64,000 nt of DNA from Hyaloscypha bicolor E (lineage: Eukaryota; Ascomycota; Leotiomycetes; Helotiales; Hyaloscyphaceae), in NCBI RefSeq assembly GCF_002865645.1, contig NW_020194628.1, forward strand, positions 1,860,001 to 1,924,000, given 5' to 3'. Shown in pieces: positions 36,722 to 49,330 of the stretch; position 1 is the stretch's first letter; each line of letters opens with the position of its first letter. Made by a program: the position numbers and the translations under genes. Below the pieces are notes generated by a model. The model saw only the letters and a program-made list of their open reading frames with translations. It did no database searches and was not told the DNA's origin.

Positions 36722-37506
36722 GCACGGGCAGGTATGAAACATAACTGTATTCCCGACTTTTCGCAATCCTGATTAGAGGCGGTGGTTTGTATGGATTAGA
36801 GCTCTACCTTGGCTTGCAATAAACTGTTTTCTGCGGTAAAACAAAATTAATTACCCCCCACCCCCCAAACCGCATGTGAGCGAGATCGTGAAGAAGCGCA
36901 ACAACTACTGCCCTCGGTGGACCTCTAACTGTGGACTATTAGTTCAATATACGAACTCGGGCAATATGAGAGATACCGATGTACTAGGGCTGAGCTAAGT
37001 TGCTGGCAACGATTCGTATGATTGAGGTACGCTCTACCAGAGTAAACTGCCTTATGAAAATATTTTAATCTCTTCAAGTTTCCTTTGGCCACCTTCCCTT
37101 GGGGCTTCAAGATTTCAGGCGTGGTGGATTGCGTTTCGCCTTTTGAAAATGTTTTTTAAGGCCTTATTCTCGGCAAGCGAGGATGGAAAAGGGGCTCGCC
37201 GAACTTTTGTTACTGGTGCTTTCCACGCCGCAGTGGCTGAATCGAATGCATTTCAATTTTAGCGTTCACGAGAAGGACTGAGGTGACTAGGATTTCAAGA
37301 ATTCCATTGGATATGCAATCTCAAGACTCGTCTAATCAACTGAATGATAATCTCTACTCCGTACCCAAGCTATGCCCATAACCAGGCAAACGCTCCCACC
37401 CATCATAATAATATCCAATCAACGCAATCTCATCTCTTCTAACCGTAAACGCCAATCTCATGATTTGTTCGTTAATCATACAATGCAGTTATAGTCATGC
37501 TTCTGT
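36722..37506. other. Intergenic 36.7-37.5 kb
   Basis: No gene supported. A run of C at about 36855-36865 interrupts AT-rich sequence. A tRNA-like D-arm match on the minus strand (around 36975-37040) was examined and not accepted. Confidence 0.4.
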
Positions 37507-39070
37507 TCATGATGTGAGTGCGTTGCTCGCACCCATGATCGCCATTCCGAAGAAGGCGAATGCAATACACAGGTTTCGGTTGTGGTTTAGGCTCAAAGCC
37601 TCGACAAAAAGTTGTAAAGCGACGCTGACCATGATGCCAGCAGTGATGCCGAACATGCAGCCATAAGCCGCCTCGCCAGGCTTGTGGCCTTCTGTTCCAG
37701 CGATTTTGAACCAAATTGCTGCGATACCAGCACCGAGGGGTTGCGAGATGCCGCCTAATAGGGAGGCCCAGAACATAGCCCGGATGCGAGACTTGAGGGC
37801 AAGATATAGGGGTAATGCCATGGCGAAGCCTTCAGTAATATTATGTACGAAGAGCGCCATGAAGACGGAGAATCCAAGGGATGGGTTGGCATGGTTGGTA
37901 GCATAGGTAATGAAGCCCTCTGGGAGCTTGTGTAAGGCAATAGCAATCGAAGTCTGAAGGCCGATGCTCATGAAGGCATTTTCGGGGACGTGGTGATGGT
38001 GTTGGGCTTCGGGGTCATCTTCATCTGCTGACTCGCAGGCTTCATCGTTGGTTTGACGCGAGTTCGAACTAGTCGGCCTGGCTACGCTTTGAGCTACCCC
38101 ATTTTCCGAAGGAGGCCGGCACTCGGATGGAGAATGGTCAAAGAATCCGGAACTTGGTCGACGAATCCCAGGGCGGGAAACTGTCGATGGCCTAGCTGAA
38201 AGGTGCTTGAGACATTCTTGACCACAGGGATCAGAGTACCCAAAACAAGGCCCTGTAGAGTCACAATTGGACTTGGTATCCTTGACAAAAGACATGACTC
38301 TCCTTTGAACCTCGATCATCGAAGGCCTCCGGTCAGTGGGTTCGCCACGTCGACGACTTTGACCTGCCCCGTCGCCTCCAAAATGCAGTGCAAATTTTGG
38401 AGACTGCTTCCGTTTCGACTTCGACTTCGACTTCGATTTCGATTTTGATTCTGGTTCTGGAGGGGCTAATAAAGGTGTTGATTCGGCCGTCTTTCTATTT
38501 CCCTTTCCGTTAGAGGGTTGCGATGGTCGGCCTCTGCTGTGGGCCGCAAAGGATGCCGATCTGCTTGGTTCCTGGTGCTCCTGACCATCTTCGTGGCTAT
38601 GATCGCATTCCACCTCGTGTGACGGTATGTATTTGTGCAGGGCTCTCGATAAGATTTGTATTCCAACAAAGCCAGCCGTAAAACAGGCCAGGAGGATCCA
38701 AGCAGCGTCGGCGGGTGAGTAGCCGCTGTTTATTAGGTATTTCTTCGAGGATGGAAGCATGCTATAGAGCGCGGAGAATGACTGCTTTAATCAGTACATA
38801 GCGTGAGGTTGTGGAAGGGATACTTACCATGACCCCGAAACTCAAGCTCAATGATGACGCCAGGAAGACACCGCTGTCCTGTATCCTGAAATTCCTCTTG
38901 CTCGGTATTAAACGGACTAGTATATCAATGCAGATAATACTGGCTCCGAGGGTGCAGGCTATTATTCATGTTACTTTTTGATCCCCAAGGCTTGCACGAG
39001 ACCACTTACCAATCCCACTCACGGTACACATAATCCAGCCCCGAGTATCATTGTCCATATCTCCCGCCAT
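37507..39070 (-). CDS. ZIP-family zinc transporter, ZRT3-like
   Basis: Three exons (39070-39010, 38958-38828, 38781-37507) give 488 aa. ZIP transporters move Zn2+ toward the cytosol; the closest relative I recognise is yeast Zrt3, which releases zinc from the vacuole. The metal-site helices carry HKLPEG (346-351) and HNITEG (375-380). About eight membrane segments are visible. The large loop (about 120-320) is hydrophilic, with His/Asp-rich stretches (CDHSHEDGQEH, AQHHHHV) likely to bind metal and an (SK)n run encoded by a hexanucleotide repeat (about 38415-38450). The organelle cannot be read with certainty. Confidence 0.85.
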
Positions 39071-40086
39071 GATGGCAGAGAAGCAGCCACAGCAGTGAAC
39101 TTTGGAATATGTTTGAAATCTGCCGTTACAAGCGCTCTCCTTCGAGGTATTCTAGGCTTTAAAGATTGGCCTTGCGCAAGTCGCATAGAACTTCGAACTC
39201 GATGTTCGTCGTCTTCTCACAATTTATCTATAAAAGGAAGGAAATCTCAAGAGAGGTCGAGGTTATAGGAGAGACGAATAATCGGATCAAAGGGACTTGA
39301 GTCGTCGCCTTTGTCACAATCAGTCGTCTGTGATTGAAATCGCTCTTGGAAGTAGACATCAAGGTTCTCAATCGCAGGTCGAGCCCACATAGCGCGACGT
39401 TTGCGAACAGGGGTCGCTTCCGAATCCGTCAGCGAGTCAGAACCTCTCTGATTGGTTCACTCCTTTGCACCGAATTAAAACCGCTGTTTCCTCGATGACG
39501 GCTAAACTTTATATACATTCAAGCGTCATAATTGAAAATCAGTGAGTCGCACAGAAGGCCGCAAATTTGGTGGCAGCCTCGGGATGTTTGTAAGACATCT
39601 TTGTCTCAACTTCCTCACAACATCAACCTCTGGCAGAACCCGGTGAAAGGAACGCACCTTCTTAGCTTCGATCAATCGTCTTCAAGTTTTGTTTTCTGCG
39701 ATATCCATTGGCCATCAATATACAGGACATGATCTTCTAAGTGGTCGGCCTTGTTCTTGCTTGACCCATTCTCGAGTTCGGATTATTCCCGGTAAGGTTC
39801 TACGGAACGGATCAAAAGAAGGCCGAGTATTGTGGGGAGATGCTCCATGGAGGGGTAGGTTCTTCCATATAATGTACCATCCAGTAGATTTCGGCTCCTT
39901 CATTTCTATCTGTCTTCAGTAAACAGCTTGCTCCGCTTGGGACAGCATTCAGTTTCCTCTATTCCTTCTTGCGTTGTTAGGCCCTCGCGAACCCTCTCTC
40001 GTATCACATTCAGTCACACGATCAGGAAGTCAAGAGACCGACATTTTCAAGAACAGAATAGGTTTCAATTATTAATGATACCATTT
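39071..40086. other. Intergenic 39.1-40.1 kb
   Basis: About 1 kb holding the promoter of the ZRT3-like gene and the 3' region of the surface protein gene. No supported exon or RNA gene was seen. Confidence 0.4.
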
Positions 40087-41116
40087 TCAAGCAACCATTC
40101 TTACGCCCCCAAACTCCGCTGGGTATAATTCGCGCCGCATTCGCCTCGGACTCATTTCAAAATTCTCAGGCGTAACCATCGCCGGTGGATCGTCCTTCAG
40201 CTCTGGGTATAGTACCCCTATCATCGCATCCTGATTGGGAGGCCTCTCCTGTCTCGCTCGAAATCTTTTGGCAAGGAAACTCCTGATCGCTGCGATTATT
40301 GTACACACAGTGATGAAGCCCAACCCTAACGCCAACCCTATGATGGTGGCCCTGCCAAATGGTGTTCCACCGTCTAGTGGAGTGCTTGCAGTCGTCGATG
40401 ATGAGCTCATTGCTGAGGCCGGAGATGGAGATGACCCCTTCGTAGTCGTTGGGGGTTTCATGATCTGGGTCTCGGTCGTTTGAGGGGTCGACGTTGAAGC
40501 TGGAGCAACGAGGTATCCATTAATGTGAAAAGCCCAGACCTCACTCACCACTGCACTTGATGTTGACCAAGAGTCTGCGGCGGCGGCGTGTTCGATATAG
40601 GTCACCGCCTTTTGGGTAGGCAGGGCAGACCTGCACTGGGTTGGGTTTGGATCTGCTGCAGCTGAGTTCCACGCGACAAAATCGTAGCTCCTACATTTCA
40701 ATCGTCAAAGCAGTCCCAAGGCACAGAAATACGCACACTTACAATGGACAACACCCCACGAGTGTGCTGGAGGAGTCTATCACGCTAGTCGCTGCTGTTG
40801 TATATGCTTGCGGGCAAACCAAAGAAACACCCCCCAAGACTGTCGGCGTGGCACCAGGGGCCGTGAACTGATCCCACCATGCCGTTGCCTCTGGCGGCAG
40901 GCATTGAATTGCACTCTGAGTAGGGAGGTACGGATCGAATGCGTATAGACCACTGAGGGACGTTTGAGAGACGAACAGCGACGAGCACTCGCCGATTAGC
41001 GGCCACGGCGTGCTCAGCGGAAGGAACGAGGTTGTGGGGCTCGAGATAAGTGATTGACCCGCTGTAGGGCTCATGGGTGTGAGTGGGAGAGCATCGTGGA
41101 TTGCAGAGAGGGCCAT
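40087..41116 (-). CDS. Single-pass cell-surface membrane protein, uncharacterised
   Basis: Exons 41116-40743 and 40690-40087 give 325 aa. The outer part contains conserved cysteines in short motifs (QCLPP, SLVCPQAYTTA, VGCCPL) that resemble a family of fungal surface proteins of unknown function. A Ser/Thr/Pro-rich stalk likely to be O-glycosylated follows. There is one strong membrane helix (about 238-262, ATIIGLALGLGFITVCTIIAA). The cytosolic tail is basic with proline motifs (RPPNQD, LKDDPPAM). There is no clear N-terminal signal peptide, so either the helix serves as the anchor or an upstream exon is missing. It may sense wall stress like Mid2-type proteins, but this is a guess. Confidence 0.62.
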
Positions 41117-41901
41117 TTCACTGCACTGCCGTGCTGCTGTCGGTCCGACCGGGCTAATGAGTGACTTCGACAGAATAGATTGCTTGCGAGATGCGTGAGG
41201 GTGGTGGATGCAGACGATTTACAGCTGAATAGCCGGCCTCACATCACATCGCAGAGCAGAGCAGAGCAGAGCACAGCACAGCACACTCACGCTGCTGGGC
41301 AGTGGCACTGACTGGCATGGGCGCTGGGCTTCTGGTTCTGGGCACGGGGAGGGGATCATGCGACAGCTGGCCTTCTTGTGGTGGTGAGCAATGAGCATTG
41401 CCATGGCTGCCATGGCCGCCACGGCGAGCGAGCAGCATTTGCGTGCCGCTGTGCCCCTTCCTTTGGCTCTGCAATCCGATCCCTATTTTAAGATTGGCCG
41501 CCCCCCAGCAACAGGACATCACATGATCACTTGGTTTCTGGGCGTTGCCGTGACTGAGCATGGCCCAGGCATGCTCGTCTCCAGAAACTGGGGGAGCGCT
41601 GCTGGGCCGTTGAAATGCCGTGGACGGCTGAGTCTGGCTGGGGTCGCACAGGGGTTGTGTGTGTCCGCTTTTGGCTTTTGGGCTCGTCCTCGCTTTGGCA
41701 GGCGCTCGCTAAATACTCAAGTAACTTGACATCGCCTGTAGGTAGTTTCTCACTGACTGGATTGGCCCGTGACTTGGCCATCAACACATCAACACCACCA
41801 CGACTGAGCCCTCACGCGCGTCTATGTCTCGACCGTGATCATACGCGCGCTCTGCCTTCAACACAATAAATACTTCCCTCAGACGCCCGCACACCCTCAC
41901 G
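41117..41901. other. Intergenic with AGAGC microsatellite
   Basis: About 785 bp between divergent genes. It contains a pentanucleotide run of AGAGC/ACAGC units at 41251-41290 and G/C-rich promoter-like text. No exon was supported. Confidence 0.45.
41251..41290. repeat. (AGAGC)n / (ACAGC)n microsatellite
   Basis: Four AGAGC units are followed by at least two ACAGC units in direct succession, a simple pentanucleotide repeat in the intergenic space. Confidence 0.8.
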
Positions 41902-42963
41902 ATGTCAAAGACCACAATAGCTATAATAGCCGCCGTCAGCGCAGCAACTGGTGCAGGGCTCACGGCAGCAATGTACTCCACCCGCTCCGAGAAAAAAATC
42001 CAAGCCGCACAGTCTTCCACTTCGGTATCAGCAACATCAACAACCTCTGTCCCCGCACCCATACCCGGGCCTCTCCCTCTCTCAGCAAAAGACATAATCC
42101 CGCCAGTCGACCCAGCAGGACTCTTCCAATACGGCTTCCCCGGTCCCATCGCCGACCTCGCAACCCGACCCGCACTCGTCTCCTCCTTCGACCGACGCCT
42201 GCGCAACCCCTCCTGGGTAGCAGAGCACATCACCCCCGCGTCGCTTGCCTCTCCAGATGGAGACCGCAAGCACTCCGTCTTCCTCGAGGACCCCTCCGTC
42301 CCTGAAAAGTTCCGCGGCAAGCTAAAAGACTATTTCCGCTCTGGCTACGACAGAGGCCACCAAGTGCCAGCCGCAGACGCAAAATGGAGCCAGGCGGCAA
42401 TGAACGATACTTTCTTCCTTACAAATATGTGTCCGCAGGTTGGAGAGGGCTTTAATCGCGATTACTGGGCGCATTTCGAGGATTTTTGCAGACGGTTGAC
42501 GCAGAAGTACCCCTCTGTTCGGATCGTTACTGGGCCTTTATACCTCCCTAAGCGCGACCAGGTAGACGGGAAGTGGAGAGTTTCGTACGAGGTTATCGGA
42601 AACCCCCCAAATATCGCGGTCCCGACACACTTCTACAAGGTTATCTTTGCGGAAGATGGGACGACAACGGGACCGGTGGCCGTAGGGGCCTTCGTGCTGC
42701 CGAACGCGGCGATCCCGAACCAGAAACCGATTACGGATTTCGAAGTTCCTGTGGAGGCGGTGGAGAGGGCGAGCGGACTGGAGTTTGCGACGAAGTTGCC
42801 GGTGCAGAGGAGAAAGAGGCTCTGTGCGGATACGGTGTGCGCTTTGGTCATTAGGGAATATGCGGACAGGCAGAAGGCTTTCTTGAAGCCTGAGGAAGGA
42901 GAGAAGAAGGAGAAGGTTCCTGGTGTGCCGACTAGGACGAGTCCGAGGAATGCGAATTTGTGA
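41902..42963 (+). CDS. NUC1: Mitochondrial DNA/RNA non-specific endonuclease (NUC1/EndoG)
   Basis: Single exon, 353 aa. The enzyme cuts DNA and RNA with a metal ion and a histidine base, and resides in the mitochondrion; yeast Nuc1 functions in mtDNA maintenance and apoptosis-like death. An N-terminal hydrophobic segment (residues 4-24) with basic residues should target and anchor it. The active site reads SGYDRGHQVPAADA (DRGH 150-153), with the metal-binding Asn expected in FFLTNMCPQVGEGFNRDYW. IVTGPLYLP and THFYKVI are further conserved blocks. Compared with animal EndoG, the text after DRGH is QVPAAD instead of LAAAAN, the usual fungal form. The C-terminus has a charged extension. Confidence 0.9.
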   Translation: MSKTTIAIIAAVSAATGAGLTAAMYSTRSEKKIQAAQSSTSVSATSTTSVPAPIPGPLPLSAKDIIPPVDPAGLFQYGFPGPIADLATRPALVSSFDRRLRNPSWVAEHITPASLASPDGDRKHSVFLEDPSVPEKFRGKLKDYFRSGYDRGHQVPAADAKWSQAAMNDTFFLTNMCPQVGEGFNRDYWAHFEDFCRRLTQKYPSVRIVTGPLYLPKRDQVDGKWRVSYEVIGNPPNIAVPTHFYKVIFAEDGTTTGPVAVGAFVLPNAAIPNQKPITDFEVPVEAVERASGLEFATKLPVQRRKRLCADTVCALVIREYADRQKAFLKPEEGEKKEKVPGVPTRTSPRNANL

Positions 42964-43423
42964 AGTGATAGAGGGGATGGGTGGAGCGAAGTGTAGGATT
43001 TAGAGAGGAGGATAAGCTCGCGAGAGTTGTATTGTATTGAATTGCATTGTAGAGGTTGCATTTGGGCGGTAGCGTTGCATTGAAATCGTAGCATGGCGTT
43101 TCGATTGTTGATTTGAGGGTTGACCTCGCTGCATCAGGATTGCAAGACTTGTATACAAATAGAGATAGCCAATGAAGAGAGAAGACACTGGTGAAGTGTG
43201 GTGAGTTACCGGTTCAAGTATATCCGATATCCCCAGGCGATGTAGGATTTTCAGTTCTCTCACCTGGGTTTACAATGTACCATACGTTCTTCAACATTGA
43301 AAATTTCAAAAAACGTTCACATCTCGAACTCGTTGCTGTCCATTCATCAACCCTAATTTGTGAAAGGACGCAGCTGCTAAATGCCAGGTATCCACTGTTA
43401 TACAGTTTACCCCCTTGACCGCA
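42964..43423. other. Convergent 3' region NUC1 / PFS2
   Basis: 460 bp containing the two 3' ends; no gene seen. Confidence 0.45.
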
Positions 43424-45724
43424 TCACCTCGCTCGGGTGTACTTCCCCTTCCTCTGCTCCATCTGCAAACTTTCTTCCTGACTCGGTAACGGTCCTCTCC
43501 TCCGAATACTTCCACCACCCGAAGACGGCGGCTCCTCCTTGTTCTCACTCACACTCCCTCCACCTGCCATTCCAGGAATCTGGAAAGGAGGAGCACCCAT
43601 CCCCATCCCCGGCGGCGGAGGCGGGAACCCACCAGGAAATCCAGGGGGCGGCAACAAGCCAGGCGGTAGCATTCCAGGAATCTGTGGTATTTGGCCAGCA
43701 CCAATAGGTGGTGGAGGTGGTAGCCCAGCTTTGCCCAGCATCTCTGCCAGCTTGGCAAAATCTGGAGGGTGGCTTGGGTCGAGACCAGGCAGAGGAGGAG
43801 GCACACCGTTCCCAAACATAGGGGGCGGAGGGGGAGCGGAACCCATACCGGGGAATATTGGCTGAGCGCCTGTATTGTCCTTTCCAAACTGCGGTAATTG
43901 TAGACCGGGCATACCAGGGAAGGTGGGGGCTTTAGATGGCATTTTCTGGTCGACAAGACCATCGACCTCGTCTTCCATTTCCTGCTCTTCTTCCTCCTGC
44001 CGGTGACGACGAGCACCGCGACGGTCCCAGGTCCCTTTTGCTTCGGCGGCTGCTTCGCCGATGTGCCATTTGTCGTCGTTGACGTCGACGTCGCCGGGTC
44101 GGGCACGAGTCCAGAAAGCGGTGCTGCGGTCGTTGGAACCTGATGCGAGGATGTGACCCAGAGGATGCCAGTCCAGTGACCATACGGCGTATTGGTGAGC
44201 GTGCTGGATTTTGTGCGCTGGGTAGATGACTTGTGCTGGAGTGGTGGTAGGGTCTGGACTGTCGTAGGGTGCTATGGTTGTTGCCACGCCCGGTGGGGTA
44301 TTGGGCTCGTCGAGGAGGTAGTGGTAGATTGGTCCATCGCCTGCTGTGCTGAGGAGATTTGGGTGGATAGGGTGGAATACTAGTGCCGTGATGTTATCTT
44401 TCTCGTGACCTTTCAGGATACAGATGTCACGCATCATCCGAAGGTCGAATACACGTGCTGATTGCTCTCGTGCTGATGTTGCTAGACAGTTTCCTCTCAC
44501 TTTTTCAAACAGAGTTTTGGTGATGGTATTCTTATGGCCGTGAAGTGTCGTTAGACATCGGCCTGTTCGAGGATCCCATAATTTGACCAAATGATCTTTT
44601 GATCCGGAAACAAGAAGACCTTTTGTTGGATGCCAATCGACGCTCTTGCATTCCCATCCGTGGCCTGTTAGGACCTTTTCTTCACTCCCTCCAGCAAAAT
44701 CGAAGATTTTCAGAGTAGAGTCGTCTGAGGCCGTGACAAATTTCGAGTCGTTCGGACTGAATGCAATATCTCGAATTGCATCATTGTGCCCTTGGATGAC
44801 TTTCACGTTGTTGAAGTTGGTTTGCCAGTACTTGATGATGCCTTCATGATCAGCTGACACCAGCCATTCGTCATTGTGTGAGTAGGTCAAGGCTCTGATA
44901 GAAGCATCATGTGCTTGCATGATGGTTTCGAAGTTAAAACCAGTTCCATTCCATAAAGTAAACTCGCCACTGGCTGAACCCGTGAGTAATCTTCGCCCCT
45001 CTGGTGTCCATCGGACAAAGTTCACGGGATGCCTGTTCTTGTTCAGCGAGGCATGAAGATGTTTCGTAGGGATCGAATCTGCTGGGTTTGAAAGCCTCGA
45101 TAACGGCGGTAGGATCTGAGTTAAATTAGAATAATTTTACTGATAGGTCTGCGCAATTGAAATCGGGCGGACATACATCCACGATATAGCTTGGACTTGG
45201 TCTTTCCATCTCTCCTTGGTAGCCACCCTTGAATCTTGGCTGTCTATTTCGCATCCAGTGGACAATAGTTGATCCATAATCTGTAACGGGGCCTAGTTCA
45301 TAAAATCTTTAGCTATATTCTCTGAAATATCATCCAAGTCTGGGGTCCAACATGCAAGATGGATGTCACGTGAACCAGCTTGATCGCGAACGAAATGATA
45401 TCGACGTTTGAAGACGAAGACAGAAACTGTCATATCTGGGGCAGTGCTCAAATGCCATAGGGTCATAGAGCGTTGCCGGGCAGATAGATGACGAGCACGA
45501 CTTGGTCCCAGCTCAACGAGGTCTCGCTGGAATCTATCCTCCCTGAACGGGCCTTCACTCGAAGCTACGGGCCCTCATATCCAAACATTTGACTCACGTT
45601 TGCCTCGTCCACGGAAGGTCATGCCTTCATACCCTCCTCCACCACCACCTCCTCCTCCGTCTCGGCCTCCTCCGCCTCGGCCCTGCCCTCCATGGTCGCG
45701 CTCGCCGCGTGGATCGTAGGCCAT
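43424..45724 (-). CDS. PFS2: Polyadenylation factor subunit 2 (WDR33 homologue)
   Basis: Three exons (45724-45598, 45292-45177, 45115-43424) give 644 aa. Pfs2 is the WD40 scaffold of the cleavage and polyadenylation factor and binds near the poly(A) signal. The N-terminus is Gly/Arg-rich (RGRGKR), then [19 protein letters not shown] and the conserved YIVDILPPLS. Seven WD40 units follow, among them [68 protein letters not shown] and [10 protein letters not shown]. The C-terminal third is a Pro/Gly-rich region ([18 protein letters not shown]), as in filamentous fungal Pfs2. The frame starting at 45025 alone would lack the N-terminal block. Confidence 0.92.
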
Positions 45725-46356
45725 TGTCACTACCGGGTCATCCTCAATGGTTTCACGAAGTCAGATGGAGACCCTCTGAAGGTGATCGGTTTGTTGACGT
45801 AAGATGGTGAGTTAGAGCAGAAGTCACAGGAGAGTCGCCCAGGCAGTGTTCAGAATGGAAAGTCATCTGCTTGAGATCACGTTTCGGCTCGCTTCGCAGT
45901 TTGCTTCATGGTCTTGTCTTGTCTTGTACGCTTCGGATTATTGTTTCGCCTAGCCTCCGCTCAACTTTTAGCATCCCTGCCCTCGACTCCCCGCCCTGTC
46001 GCTCTCGCCCCTCAACATTTGGGCCAAGCACCCCAAGCATTCAACCCGATCCGCTGCATTTTTATCCTGCCAATTGGATTCCAAGGCTCTTGTATACATT
46101 CCAATACTTCAAAGCTTCCTCTTGCCATGTGCAGTTTCTCCTCTTCGCATTCGTCCTCAATAATTCGTGTTTCATCACTACTCTGTTTCGCGTACGAGTA
46201 GTTCTAGTGCCCCGCTCCCATCTCTCCGTCCTCATCCTTGTCACAAGATTGCTTCCTCGTTATCTACCTTCCTCTCTCATTCTCCAACAGAATAACTTCT
46301 CTCGAGGTGTTCCACTGACTGCAGAGCTTCGTGCTCTTTCTCGCAGCTCTAGGACC
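45725..46356. promoter_or_regulatory. Divergent promoter PFS2 / DGAT1
   Basis: 632 bp between ATGs. A long frame (from 45871) runs through this leader into the acyltransferase, but the conserved protein starts at 46357. CT-rich text at 45920-46340 fits a long 5' leader. Confidence 0.45.
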
Positions 46357-48045
46357 ATGGCAACGAAGCTGGATACCGCGACCGTTACAGGTGCCGACCT
46401 GCAGAACGATGCTCCAATCAAACGATCAGGCGGTTCACATGTCAGTCTGAACGGTTTCAAAGCGCCACAACCACTTGCGCCCATACGAACGCACATGAAA
46501 AAGAAATACAGACATGTTGCAGCAGTGCATTCGAAGCCTAGAACGTCATGTCTCAGTCACGATTCCCAGGTGTCTCCAAGTTTCCTTGGTTTCAGGAACT
46601 TGATGGTTATTGTCCTCGGTATGTCGAACAAACCAGCAACTTTAGGGGTTGCATCTAACAGCTCTACCAGTTGTCGGGAACTTGCGCTTGATGATTGAGA
46701 ACTTTAAAAAGGTAAGCACGGATTCCTATTTTAGGAAGCAAAGCTAATTGGGCGCAGTACGGGGTCCTAATATGCATACGATGCCACGATTATCGAAGAC
46801 AAGATCTCATATTAGGGGCAGCTCTATACTTTATCATACCATGCCATCTCTTTTTAGCGTACATTGTTGAATTGGTAGCTGCACAACAAGCCCAGGCCTC
46901 GTTGCGAGCGGGGAAGAAGAGGGACGGGACAGCCACACCTGGGGGAAGCTACATTGCATCCGATGAAGAGCGCCGAAAGTTCCAGTCAACCTGGATCTTG
47001 ATAGCTTGGATCCACGGCATCAACGTCAGTTTGTGCCTACTTATAACCTCTGTTGTGGTTTACTTCTTCATTCACCACCCCTTGATTGGCACATTGTCAG
47101 AGGTTCATGCGATCATCGTTTGGTTGAAGACCGCGTCCTACGCTTTTACCAATCGAGATCTCCGCCACGCATACCTTCACCCGTCGAGGCGAGAGGAAGA
47201 TGCACTCCCAGAGATATACAGTGAATGCCCGTATCCGAAGAATATCACACTCGGCAATTTGACCTACTTTTGGTGGGCTCCAACTTTGGTTTATCAGCCC
47301 GTCTACCCCAGGACCAAGAAGATCAGATGGGTTTTTGTCATCAAACGTATGTCTGAAGTTTTCGGATTGAACGCATTCATGTGGATTGCTAGTGCTCAAT
47401 ATGCAGCGCCGGTATTACGGAATTCGCTGGATAAGATGGCTTCACTTGATCTACCGTCGATTCTGGAGAGATTGATGAAATTGTCAACAATTAGTTTGGT
47501 TATTTGGCTGGCTGGCTTCTTTGCTCTGTTCCAGTCCTTTCTCAACGCATTGGCCGAAGTTATGAAGTTTGGGGACAGAGAGTTCTACACTGATTGGTGG
47601 AACAGCCCCAGCGTGGGAGTATATTGGAGAACCTGGAACAAGCCAGTCTACCAATTTATGAAGAGACACGTCTTCTCGCCATTGATTGGTAGGGGTTGGA
47701 GCTCTGGTGCTGCAAGCATTGCAGTTTTCGTATTCTCAGGGGTGCTTCACGAGCTACTTGTAGGCATACCGACACACAACATAATTGGTGAGTGTCTAAA
47801 TTCCTTCGAGTTTTCTTCACTGATCCAGTACAGGTGCGGCGTTCATCGGCATGGTTGCTCAGCTCCCACTAATAGCCATCACGGCGCCTTTAGAGAAAAT
47901 GGAGGGTATCAATGGGCGAATCATCGGAAACTGCATTTTCTGGATTTCGTTCACACTCATCGGTCAGCCTTTGGCGGCGCTGCTTTACTTTTTTGCCTGG
48001 CAAGCGAAATATGGCACTGTCAGCAAACAGCTTGTGAAAGCGTAA
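46357..48045 (+). CDS. Diacylglycerol O-acyltransferase 1-type MBOAT enzyme
   Basis: Four exons (46357-46618, 46671-46711, 46758-47787, 47834-48045) give 514 aa. The enzyme transfers an acyl group from acyl-CoA to diacylglycerol (or a sterol) in the ER membrane, making storage lipid. MBOAT features: FYTDWWN (377-383), YWRTWNKPVYQF, and the active-site His432 in FVFSGVLHELLVGIP. TYFWWAPTLVYQP and the PRTKKIRW segment are closer to DGAT1 than to sterol acyltransferases. About nine hydrophobic segments are present. The N-terminal ~85 residues are basic and disordered. The fungal ARE1/ARE2-type sterol esterase is the main alternative. The 3' end is only 57 bp from that of RRP45. Confidence 0.87.
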
Positions 48046-48102
48046 CAACTTTTGGATACCATCAGTTTAAACACTTTTGACTCGTTTTACATTACTCATA
48101 AC

Positions 48103-49137
48103 TCATGATACTCTATCATTATCCGCTCTAAGTTCGGCCATCAGCCCTCCCTTATCTCTCTTCTTTGCATCTGCTTCCAGCCGTCCAGCAATAAACTTCG
48201 ATAATTCTTTAACCTTCACTCCGGCCACCTTCACACAATTTAAAAGCGCCACAGCATCAACCGGCAACCCTCCCAACTTCGCAATCTGACATACCTCTCC
48301 ATGTCTATTAATCCCCACCGTCACACTCCCTTCCCTCAACTGCTCCTCCATCAAATTCGCATCCACAAGTACCGCCTCCCCCTCCTCCTCTCCTCCCTTC
48401 CCCAGCAACCCCTCCCCATAGAAGCTAAACGTCACACAAAGCGGAAAGTGCAACAAGCTCAACGGCACCGGCTCCCTCTCCCTCACTGTATAAACCGTGA
48501 CTTGCTCGCCCTCCGTACTCGTATCTGGCTTCCTAAAATGTTGCAACGCCGCAATGACCGCGATAGAACTCGCATCCACCAGATTTCCATCATGGCTTAA
48601 AACATGAACGTCCGCGCGGATGGACCAACATTTCGAGCCGCCGATTAAGCACAGGGATTCGGTGTCTAGAGCTCCTGAGCGGCGGATGGTTTTCTCGAGG
48701 AGCCGTGAGAGGAGCGTCTCGGTTTCCGAGGGTCGGTTGAGCTCGATTGAGGGCGAGGTCATGGGGGAGAGCTCGGTGGTTATGGTGAAGATGCCGTCGA
48801 AGGGGCGATCGGGGAAGGGGGTTGTTACTTCGGCTGTGATGTGGGTGTGGACTCTGCGGGGTTGTTAGCAAGGGTTCTTCGATTCCTTTGTGCAACAGTG
48901 TCCCATTTCTAGAATCAATAACTAATGTAGAAAGGGAAAGGTAAAAGAGGATTCCATCAGAAATTTTACGTACCTCGTCTTCCCTAACTTAACATCTGCA
49001 ACTCCATATTCGTCTCCAAAATCCAGCTCCAAAGCTCGAAACTGGTCGAGTGCTCTGCCATCTAGGCGTATGTTTTCTTGTAGAGCTTTGGCAAAAAATT
49101 GCTTCTCGTTGAGAGAAGGTTCCACTTCTCGAGGCAT
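48103..49137 (-). CDS. RRP45: Exosome complex component RRP45 (EXOSC9)
   Basis: Two exons (49137-48974, 48853-48103) give 304 aa. Rrp45 is one of the six RNase PH-like ring subunits of the RNA exosome, acting in nuclear and cytoplasmic RNA 3' processing. The start MPREVEPSLNEKQFFAKALQENIRLDGR is the Rrp45 signature; the RNase PH fold follows, with RVHTHITAEVT, GSKCWSIRADVHVLSHDGN and a C-terminal domain with LVDANLMEEQ and VTVGINRHGEVCQIAKLGG. The eukaryotic ring subunit is catalytically inactive, as expected. The splice joins AG / A to recreate Arg55. It is divergent from CWC15, with 193 bp between ATGs, and both are RNA-processing genes. Confidence 0.91.
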
Positions 49138-49330
49138 CTTTAGTCAATTCGATGTAAAGTTGACATGGGAATGTTGATTTGAGAGGTGGATTTGGTATGA
49201 AAATCGGTTTCTGCCGGGCGGTGAAGCTAGCTCCGATCTTAGCGCGTTTTCCAATCTCGAAATCTTGAGGTTTAGTGAGGATAAACAGTAAAGCGACAGA
49301 ATTACTCATCCTTGAAAGCACAAAGCAACG

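Noticed and set aside
36975..37040. Possible tRNA on minus strand (CTCTGGTAGAGCG, TTAGCTCAG)
   Set aside because: The stems cannot be paired in a cloverleaf and no T-arm is seen.
41219..41561. Overlapping frames around the AGAGC microsatellite
   Set aside because: They are open only because the simple repeat lacks stop codons in any frame.
45871..46356. N-terminal extension of the acyltransferase through a long open leader
   Set aside because: No conserved content; hydrophobic and CT-rich translation typical of a leader; conserved-type start at ATG 46357.
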